A DNA stretch of 23,686 bases, from positions 1-23,686 of the forward strand of contig JASNJN010000113.1 in NCBI GenBank assembly GCA_030180075.1, in the 5' to 3' direction. The notes below the pieces were generated by a model. That model did not search any database. It was not told the DNA's origin and worked only from the letters and a program-made list of their open reading frames with translations. The translations under genes were made by a program, and so were the position numbers. This stretch comes from Mikrocytos mackini (Eukaryota > Endomyxa > Ascetosporea > Mikrocytida > Mikrocytiidae). Positions 17,461 through 23,686 of the stretch are shown piece by piece; position 1 is the first letter of the stretch, and each line of letters starts with the position of its first letter.

Positions 17461-17607
17461 GAACTTAATTAGTGAACAGTTGAACTTAATTAGTGGACAG
17501 GTGAAATTAATTAGTGGACAAGTGAACCTAATTAGTGGACAGTTGAACTTAATTAGTGGACAAGTGAAATTAATTAGTGGACAAGTGAAATTAATTAGTG
17601 GAAAATT
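17461..17607 (+). repeat. Minisatellite, seven 21-bp units
   Basis: Seven head-to-tail copies of a unit close to gaaattaattagtggacaa plus gt, with substitutions at a few fixed positions. Unit length is a multiple of three. One frame is stop-free through all units and reads a seven-residue repeat (N/K)LISGQ(V/L), open from 17408, but it has no ATG before the array. It could be simple satellite expansion or the remnant of a repeat protein. Confidence 0.85.
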
Positions 17608-17784
17608 TTATAAATGATTTTTATTTTAATTAAATCGATTATATATTTATTTCTTCATTTATATTTCCAATATTTTTGAACGAAATTGATACAAGAATAT
17701 AGGAAACTAATTTTGGAAAATAAAAATAATTAAAAACTTTGGACAACTTGAATTTTATAAAGTTTTGTATCAAAAATTAATTAA

Positions 17785-18103
17785 CCCTTTGGCACCGATG
17801 TCAGTCATTTTGACCTGACACAAAACTTTAGTCATCGATCATTTGTCAGTCGTTTTGACCTGACAAAAAACTTTAGTTATCGATGTTTTGTCAGTCATTT
17901 TGACCTGACAGGAGCTCATTAGTTGACTCATGTCCACGTTTCGTGAATTATCAAGAGTTATTAAGTAATAATAACTGATCGAGAATAGGACGTGCAACAT
18001 CCTATTAACGGGTTTCGTGAATATAGATAAGTAATATATATTATAATAGAAAAACAAATGAATTATAATATTGATAAAATGAATATGCATACACGTAAAA
18101 GGG
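17785..18103. mobile_element. Possible piggyBac-type short element (TTAA...CCCTTT / AAAGGG...TTAA)
   Basis: TTAA at 17781-17784 is followed by CCCTTTGGCACCGATG, a start much like many piggyBac-family termini. At the other side AAAAGGG is followed by TTAA (18104-18107), giving matching TTAA targets and a short CCCTTTT-type inverted end. Inside the left end lies a 45-bp-period array of TGTCAG...CTGACA palindromes, plausible subterminal repeats. Only about 6-7 terminal bases are inverted, and the right end falls inside the gag-fragment ORF, so the call is tentative. If it is right, the first ~15 codons of that ORF derive from the element. Confidence 0.3.
17799..17910. repeat. 45-bp tandem array of a 22-bp imperfect palindrome
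   Basis: Three copies of TGTCAGTCATTTTGACCTG plus ACA start at 17799, 17844 and 17889, exactly 45 bp apart. Each can fold with TGTCAG against CTGACA. The spacers (aaaactttagt, then an atcgat core) are also repeated. The array is just inside the CCCTTT end described above, which would fit transposase-binding subterminal repeats. Confidence 0.8.
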
Positions 18104-18738
18104 TTAAGTTAAATAACCATAAGTCCCTACCTGGGACATACGGCAGTTTGAATTCAAAGCCAGCGCGAGAAACAAATTCTCAAAACTTAAATTCTTCTAA
18201 CACACAACTATTCCCGCAGAGAGCAGAGACGTGCTTACTCATCAGAGGAGGACCGCACACATCACACAGAATAGCGCAGGGGACACCCGTTGCATCTGTT
18301 AGGCCTCAAGCGGCAAACAAGGAAATTCTCACCTTCAAGACAAATTTAGAAGGCGTAGAAGGTCCAACTGTAAGTCTAGAAAGACTTAATCTCGACTCGA
18401 CCAATCCAGCTGATCTGCCAGATTGGGTAAGAAGCTTCACCAACCTTTCTCTCGCCAATACATGGGACGATCACCATGCGCTTGTAATGTTCAACTTCGC
18501 ATTGGACTCGAATCTCCAATCTAAGATCGAGGCGTCCACATCGTTAGACGAAGCGATGAAAATAGTGAAGACAGCATTCTTCCCAAGACACCAGTTCTTT
18601 CGATACGAACGAAAACTTAAGAACTGCAGAGCATCCTGGTTCAATACAGTCGATGACTATATTAAGGAGTTATTGAAGCTAGTACAGCTTGCCAATCTGT
18701 GCATCATGACAGAGCCTTTGTTGGAAAGAGAGACTTAA
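18058..18738 (+). pseudogene. LTR-retrotransposon gag fragment, cut off by the MULE
   Basis: The 226-codon ORF has a low-complexity N-terminus. From about residue 105 it has a retrotransposon Gag capsid-like segment: LPDWVRSFTNL, then WDDHHALVMFNFAL, EAMKIVKTAFFPR, and YIKELLKLVQLA. The order of tryptophan-containing helix, FxxxL and F-P-R/H fits the Gag fold of Ty3/copia-type elements. Its last codons are GAG ACT TAA, where the TAA belongs to the transposon edge at 18735-18738, so the protein is truncated rather than naturally ended. No pol, protease or zinc knuckle follows. Base composition from about 18150 onward is clearly richer in G and C than the host genes, suggesting a different origin. 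The ATG at 18058 may lie in unrelated sequence. Confidence 0.65.
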
Positions 18739-18951
18739 CATATTTTATAGGAAATAACATTCAATTTTTTTAACATATATTTTTTATTCAAAACACACAG
18801 TTGTTGTTTATTCTTTTTAATATATCAAAGTACCTTTTACAAGTATTATAAATATCTAATATTTGTGTTATATCGTTTTAAATTTTAAATTTTTATAATG
18901 GATTGCCATCTATGCATACGCAATTTTACAACAACCAAAGCGCTTAATATA
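18733..18951 (+). repeat. MULE terminal inverted repeat, left (219 bp)
   Basis: Read base by base, it equals the reverse complement of 23260-23478 with no mismatch; the first difference is at 18952. It includes AT-rich promoter-like sequence with AAATTTT immediately before ATG (18898), and the first 17-18 codons of the transposase. Both TIRs therefore carry a start codon pointing into the element. Confidence 0.95.
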
Positions 18952-19044
18952 TATATAGTCTTAGTAAACCCCGCAAACAACTCGTATAAATATGTTTCGT
19001 TTATTATAATCTCTCATCATTTGTTTTTCATTTCCAAAACTTAA
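18898..19044 (+). pseudogene. Duplicated 5' end of the transposase in the left TIR (48-codon ORF)
   Basis: The ORF begins MDCHLCIRNFTTTKALNI, identical to the transposase start because it lies in the terminal repeat. It then runs into unrelated sequence and stops at 19042-19044. It holds the CxxC and first histidine of zinc finger 1 only. It is expected to be transcribed if the TIR promoter works, giving a 48-aa peptide; a functional role (for example as a decoy) is speculation. Confidence 0.6.
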
Positions 19045-20952
19045 ATTCTGATTCGTTTCTAACACCTTATAGCGGACATCCAGACTTCAAATCATTGTAT
19101 ATGTTATCGCAGAGTATATAAGACTGTTGAATATTCTTTTGGTCTAGTAAATGTATTCTATACCATAGAACATAGAAATGCAGATAACATTTTCCAATAA
19201 AGAACATAAATACCGCTCCTAATCGCTCAATGAATAACAGCAAACAGTATTCCGACTGAACTCAGTGTAAAGGAACTAACCTATTCACTTTGTTGAATGA
19301 ATAATGTATATTTGGCCCAAAGGTGGATACATTATAAATAACGACGAATAGTAATGATAACAACCATATAATGTTATTATGGAGGTGAATGTAATTTAAG
19401 AATGTTAACTACAAAGTTTAAGCCTTTGCAAATAAGCCAAAAGACTGGTAAAAATATTGTAAGGAAATAAATACGTTTATAATTTTAAATATAATTAAAT
19501 GTTTTCGATAAAAATAAGGAATTTGATATTTATTTCAATCCTTACAATTAAATTACAGATTTGTCTCAATTTATATGAATTTAATATTTGAATTAAAGTT
19601 ACCCTACAGAATATATTTTGATTAAATAATTGCAAATTAATTACCAGGATCAAATTATAATAAGATTGTGTTTTATTCTATGATAGCACCCCCCTAGAAA
19701 GTCTTTAAAAGATTATGATTACATATAAATCGAACAAACCATGTATCTTTAAAATAGGTTGTTCATTCTTTGTTTCGATTCCAATAAATTTGATCATACA
19801 CCCACATAACCAAATCGAACGTATTATATAGAGGACATACTTGTAAAGAGCCCGTAGTTTGCGAATAGCTCTGTGTCCTTTGATTCCTTGTCGTTGGCTG
19901 TGGAATTATTAGAGTTTCTAAATAGTAACCTAGCTGAATATCTACACTACCTGTAGCTTTCGAACAGATCTGTGTCCTTTGATTTCTTGCCGCTGGCCGT
20001 GGAATTCTTAGAGTTTCTAAATGTGACCTAGTAGAATATCAATACTACTTGTAGATTCGTAGCTTCCTGTATTGGTTAGAATTTGTTCTACATACCAAAT
20101 CGGTAATTCAGAATGTTACAAAGTAGTTGGTTGGAATATTATTGTATTCTGGCTTACAAGGCCTGAGTAAACCTGTTTTAAATATATGGGAATTTTAAAA
20201 TTTTACAAATACAGAAAAGACACACCAATCCCCATTTCAGACAACATGACAATAAACAAATAACGGATAATCATTCCATAACTGAAAATAGCAATACATA
20301 AAGGTCATAAAAGAAACTATCCTCACAGCAAAATTTTAGAGGGAAATATCGATGCACCGGCTTGTATACAATATGATAAGAGTTTGTTGCAGTTAACCGG
20401 TATATTAGAGCGGTACATATTCGATATCCATAGACTACAGAGTTATTCGATTTAAATTAGCTTTTAAATCAGTTAATTTACATTCTCCTACTTTTAAGAA
20501 CTTCCTAACGGCAGGAACTTACAATATACACGTAGACAAATCATAATCGATTCTATTTCACACAAGTCAAACAAAGAATTTGTCACATAATGCAGCTATT
20601 CCTGGAAAATATGTATTGACCATTTTAAACAAAGGTTGTATTAAATAAAAGTACGTTCTAAGTTACTCAGATAATATAGTCAAATAAAGGGCAATCATCT
20701 CCTTTGTAGGCGTTGTCTTCATTACGGTACATTTATTAAAGTTATAATCATTATAATATTTGGGGAATAAAAAATGGATAGGATTCAAATTAAAACATAA
20801 GGTTGTTGGATCAGAAATGAAAATAGCTATTATTCAAACGAACTAGACAAACTATCTGAGTTATTAAATTATTAATATATTAAATATTAAAACATTGCAA
20901 TTAACCACGTCAAAACATATATAATCACCTCTTTAATATTTATTTAAACCAC
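19045..20952. other. Non-coding interior of the MULE
   Basis: About 1.9 kb without a credible ORF on either strand. It contains a ~99-bp tandem duplication (19854-20050), AT-rich stretches and no recognised captured gene. Pack-MULE-style capture of host sequence is possible but nothing here is recognisable. Confidence 0.6.
19854..20050 (+). repeat. Two diverged ~99-bp direct repeats inside the MULE
   Basis: Copy 1 starts at 19854 (gtagtttgcgaa) and copy 2 at 19953 (gtagctttcgaac). They share ctgtgtcctttgatt, gtggaatt and agagtttctaaat in the same order, and a further gtag-plus-ttcg fragment follows at 20051. Several substitutions separate the copies, so the duplication is older than the perfect TIRs suggest for the last transposition. 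Confidence 0.8.
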
Positions 20953-23313
20953 TCATTTCTGATTATAATAACTTCTTTGTGTTGGTGGCCTTTTCTTTAA
21001 ACCTTTATCTCGTTTTGGTGTAAATTTATCAGGACATTCATATTCCGTAAAGCTCTTAATAATTTGTAGATCACTTCTAAGTTTATCCAACTTTATAAAA
21101 TCAACACTTTCATGAACATTCTTCGTTATTTCGTCAAGGTAGTTTTTAATTTCACTCTTTAATGATATTAAATAATCTTTACTCATTTGGCCATTATCTT
21201 TTGGTGCAAGTATATTGGGGGAAACATGTTCAGCCTTGTTTGGTTGATTTGTACATGTTGTTTCTCTGTTGTCAATATGATTTTCATCCATTAGTTGTTT
21301 GGCGTCGGGCGTATATTTGTTATTCATGTCTTTCATGCTATTTTCTGTGAATATCCCAGATTCCAAAGTTGTATCTTCATGTATGTTGTATTTATCGGGA
21401 CCAATATCTTGAAGTTGTTGTGATTTTAAACCCTCAATAGATTGATTAGACTTTAAAATCTGATGGGCTTTATGTATGTGTTTACATACTTCTTTTTTCT
21501 GCAAGAAACTTAAACATGTACATTTATATCTATAGTAGCATATAGAACATGCCGAACAGACTAATTTGCAGTTTATACTGCAATCTCTACATGTCCCATA
21601 TTCAATGAAATATTTCTTGTATTTCATTTTACAAGACAACTCATCGTATTTAAATCGTGTTTCGTTTAATTCTTCTGCCAATTTGTGTTTCTTTAGTGCG
21701 ATTTTACACCTATAACTTGAAAATTGTACCTGTGATGATGCTTCGGACCGCATATAATTCATCAATAAATGCTTTTCGAAAATAACCAGGGAATTTAGTA
21801 AAGAATCCAAACGATTCTTAGAATTGCTGCAGAGTATCATTGTTTTAAGTTGTCCAAAGTAGGATTCTACAAACATATTGGTATTTACCGGTGATTCAAC
21901 GCGCCCGGCAAGTGACCAATTGTCAACCCTTTCCATATATTGTGTTTCGAAGTATTTTGCAAATAACGGCTCTATTTTCCAACACTTCCTAATAAATGCC
22001 GTCAAACGAGTTTTCAATGTTCTTGTATTGGAAATCTTTGTAAAATATTCGAATTCTTTTTCTATGGATTCTCTGTTATCCTGACATTTGACTTTTCTAA
22101 CTAATTGTCTTTTTACGGCCTTTTTGAAGTGCCATTGACAGAATAGCCACTTAACAGAACGGCCAATAGAGTTGGTTATTGAATTAAAGAAAACTGGTGC
22201 TAAATCAGACATGACAAAATTTGGACTCATTTCAAAATTTAAATTTGTTTTCCATGGATCAAGAACGTATGTAATAATTTCTGTATTCTCATTTTTAGTT
22301 ATGATGTAAAGAAAGGGAACAAAGTTTAATTTATTATCCAATGTTCCGATCACAACCAAAGGGTAATTGTAATGATTAGTGGAAAATGTCGAGTCTGCCA
22401 TGAGAATGTTAACCGGAAATGTTTTAAGTCTTTCAAACTGTAGTTCTGTTGTAAATGCTATAAAAAACGAACTGTCAAGTTCTGGGTGGTTTTCTATTTT
22501 CTCTTCGGGAGTTTTAAGTTTTGAAAACTTAATTTTTTTGTTTTCTTTTAGGGTTTTTATTATAAATCTTAGACCACTGATGTCGTCCATTGTGCAGTTT
22601 ACTGGAGAGCTGTATCGATATTTAAGATACCTTAAATAATTCATGTTAATCATGTCTCTTTTACTACTTATATCGGGATCCGCATTTTCAATCAAACACT
22701 TATAAATATGCTTTATTTCGACTCCATTCTTTATCTTATTAATCAGTTCAAGTTTAAACTGTGGGTCCAATTTTACGTTATCAATTTCAGTGCTATGGTT
22801 GTGATATAATAGAAATGTAATTTTGTACTTTCCATTTGCATTGGCAATAAATTTGATGTAAGATACACACCGCTCTTTGTCAGTGCAGCTATTACATGAA
22901 TAATAAGATATGATTCTTGTGGATAGTTCTTTATCTCCCGTAGTTTTATGGAAAGTTGTATTATCGCCAAACATTAGGGAATTTAAGTATTTGGTTGCGT
23001 CATCTTTATTGCCATAAATAATTTTGTAAGGTGTTTCTACTATATTGTGAACATTCAGAAGATGCGCTTGAAAATCTACTCGTTTATAAATGGTCTTGAT
23101 TCCACAGAGATTACAGGGGAAATGGTATTGGATTTCATTGATAATCTTTACAAATTTGTTTCTGTGGAACTTTAAAGTTTGTTTGTCAGCATATGTTAGG
23201 TTACACTGGTCACACACGATTCTGTTGGCGGTATTCTTATTTTGTGTTTTTGCGATATGTATATTAAGCGCTTTGGTTGTTGTAAAATTGCGTATGCATA
23301 GATGGCAATCCAT
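20953..23313 (-). CDS. MULE-type DDE transposase with N-terminal zinc fingers and SWIM-like C-terminus
   Basis: The 786-aa protein catalyses cut-and-paste transposition. The N-terminus has zinc-finger-like motifs: C3xxC6...H19 (second His missing), C34xxC37...H50, and a complete C67xxC70...H84...H89. A C140xxC143...C149...H171-x-H173 cluster resembles the DNA-binding domain common in MULE transposases. The MULE catalytic core follows: D307 in ILMADSTFS, D370 in FVMSDLAPVF, the C392xxH395 signature in FCQWHFKKAV, and E483 in MFVESYFGQL. Residues 575-612 are cysteine-rich and end CTC...VCKHIH, a SWIM-type finger. The tail is charged and ends basic. All DDE residues are present with no frameshift, so it should be active. 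The start is fixed by AAATTTTTATA immediately before the ATG, and the first 17-18 codons lie inside the right TIR. Confidence 0.85.
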   Translation of the reverse strand: MDCHLCIRNFTTTKALNIHIAKTQNKNTANRIVCDQCNLTYADKQTLKFHRNKFVKIINEIQYHFPCNLCGIKTIYKRVDFQAHLLNVHNIVETPYKIIYGNKDDATKYLNSLMFGDNTTFHKTTGDKELSTRIISYYSCNSCTDKERCVSYIKFIANANGKYKITFLLYHNHSTEIDNVKLDPQFKLELINKIKNGVEIKHIYKCLIENADPDISSKRDMINMNYLRYLKYRYSSPVNCTMDDISGLRFIIKTLKENKKIKFSKLKTPEEKIENHPELDSSFFIAFTTELQFERLKTFPVNILMADSTFSTNHYNYPLVVIGTLDNKLNFVPFLYIITKNENTEIITYVLDPWKTNLNFEMSPNFVMSDLAPVFFNSITNSIGRSVKWLFCQWHFKKAVKRQLVRKVKCQDNRESIEKEFEYFTKISNTRTLKTRLTAFIRKCWKIEPLFAKYFETQYMERVDNWSLAGRVESPVNTNMFVESYFGQLKTMILCSNSKNRLDSLLNSLVIFEKHLLMNYMRSEASSQVQFSSYRCKIALKKHKLAEELNETRFKYDELSCKMKYKKYFIEYGTCRDCSINCKLVCSACSICYYRYKCTCLSFLQKKEVCKHIHKAHQILKSNQSIEGLKSQQLQDIGPDKYNIHEDTTLESGIFTENSMKDMNNKYTPDAKQLMDENHIDNRETTCTNQPNKAEHVSPNILAPKDNGQMSKDYLISLKSEIKNYLDEITKNVHESVDFIKLDKLRSDLQIIKSFTEYECPDKFTPKRDKGLKKRPPTQRSYYNQK

Positions 23314-23478
23314 TATAAAAATTTAAAATTTAAAACGATATAACACAAATATTAGATATTTATAATACTTGTAAAAGGTACTTTGATATATTAAAAAGAA
23401 TAAACAACAACTGTGTGTTTTGAATAAAAAATATATGTTAAAAAAATTGAATGTTATTTCCTATAAAATATGTTAAGT
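23260..23478 (-). repeat. MULE terminal inverted repeat, right (219 bp)
   Basis: Mirror copy of 18733-18951. It supplies the promoter region and start codon of the transposase (CAT at 23311-23313 on this strand). Confidence 0.95.
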
Positions 23479-23686
23479 TGTTACTGCGGGATTGTAGTGG
23501 GCTTCAAATGCTTCCACTATCTCCGCGTATGTACTCTTGGGTCCGGGCATACTCTCTAGAGTACGGTTGCCCTCTACTCCAAGGCAGTAGGTCAGAAGAT
23601 CCACTATGCGGTCCTCCCCTTCCCTAGCCATGTTTGTCACTCGCAAGTATGTTTCAAACATGCGGTGCCATGCTCTCCAGGGCAAT
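23473..23686 (-). pseudogene. Second retrotransposon gag fragment, truncated at the MULE edge (partial)
   Basis: The minus-strand frame, open to the window end, encodes 70 visible residues: WRAWHRMFETYLRV, then DRIVDLLTYCLGVEGNRTLESM and YAEIVEAFEAHYNP. This is the W-x-F-x-x-YL ... LL...G ... F..HF.P pattern of Ty3/BEL-type Gag capsids. It ends GTA ACA ACT TAA, where the TAA is again the transposon-edge TTAA, so the reading frame is cut in the middle of capsid. The protein is unlike the left-flank gag and lies in opposite orientation. Its GC-richer codon use differs from the host genes. The 5' part lies outside the window. Confidence 0.65.

Larger units (their letters stand above)
17145..18057. 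other. Gene-free repeat-rich interval
   Basis: No coding sequence is supported. It contains, in order, a 16-bp-stem hairpin (17204-17247), a 21-bp minisatellite (17461-17607), AT-rich unique sequence, a 45-bp-period array of small palindromes (17799-17910) and a pair of gtttcgtgaat direct repeats at 17938 and 18012. It separates the host gene island from the retroelement and MULE region and may include the 5' untranslated or terminal sequence of the gag element. Confidence 0.7.
18735..23476 (-). mobile_element. MULE-like DNA transposon with 219-bp perfect TIRs
   Basis: The element is bounded by TTAA at 18735-18738 and 23473-23476. It carries inverted termini of 219 bp (18733-18951 and 23260-23478 as sequence identity), a 786-aa MULE-type transposase on the minus strand next to the right end, and about 1.9 kb of non-coding DNA between the left terminus and the transposase stop. 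Perfect TIR identity and an intact transposase imply recent activity. Mutator-like elements normally leave 8-11-bp duplications. Here only TTAA is common to both borders, and since TTAA is palindromic and inside the identical region this is suggestive, not proof. Confidence 0.85.

Noticed and set aside
17755-17778. gttttgtatcaaaa string also present in the 234-bp MITE termini
   Set aside because: A single AT-rich 14-mer without a partner end; may be a remnant but too short to call.
17839-18090. 83-aa minus-strand ORF ending in QVKTTDK-like repeats
   Set aside because: The repetitive end is simply translation of the 45-bp palindrome array, and the rest is AT-rich hydrophobic translation.

Overview
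The window looks like nuclear DNA of a reduced, AT-rich, compact eukaryote, most likely a microsporidian (inference). The genes appear intronless apart from one possible short intron. They are packed head to head or overlapping: 46 bp and 21 bp between divergent start codons, and a 4-bp overlap between two genes. An AAATTT motif sits just before many start codons, and the proteins are diverged versions of universal eukaryotic factors (TFIIE-alpha, Rpn5, beta-COP). No rRNA or tRNA gene was recognised.

Layout. 1-4005 is decayed mobile DNA. It holds a broken Helitron-type PIF1 helicase interrupted by a 234-bp MITE with perfect 27-bp inverted termini. Next comes a ~1.9-kb non-coding block bounded by 46-bp inverted repeats, with a 394-bp hAT-like MITE and its 8-bp target duplication nested inside. 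4052-17144 is a dense host gene island: a small unknown ORF, TFIIE-alpha (-), RPN5 (+), a 12-TM MFS-like transporter (-), a 654-aa protein with a cullin/APC2-like C-terminus (+), a secreted protein resembling a catalytically degraded inositol-5-phosphatase (-), beta-COP/SEC26 (-), an MCTP-like C2 and transmembrane protein (-) and a small ORF (+). 17145-18057 holds no gene but has a strong 16-bp-stem hairpin, a 21-bp minisatellite, a 45-bp repeat of small palindromes and a possible piggyBac-type end. 18058-23686 is again mobile DNA. A ~4.74-kb MULE-like transposon with perfect 219-bp terminal inverted repeats lies between two unrelated retrotransposon gag fragments. Both fragments point towards it, and both end at the TTAA at its edges.

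How the genes relate: the central island serves transcription initiation, protein turnover, COPI coat function, membrane contact or lipid handling, solute import and secretion. There is no operon logic beyond shared intergenic promoters. The most unusual signals are the pseudo-enzyme, the TTAA-flanked MULE whose TIRs include the transposase start codon and first 17-18 codons, and the nested MITEs whose removal restores the interrupted sequence.
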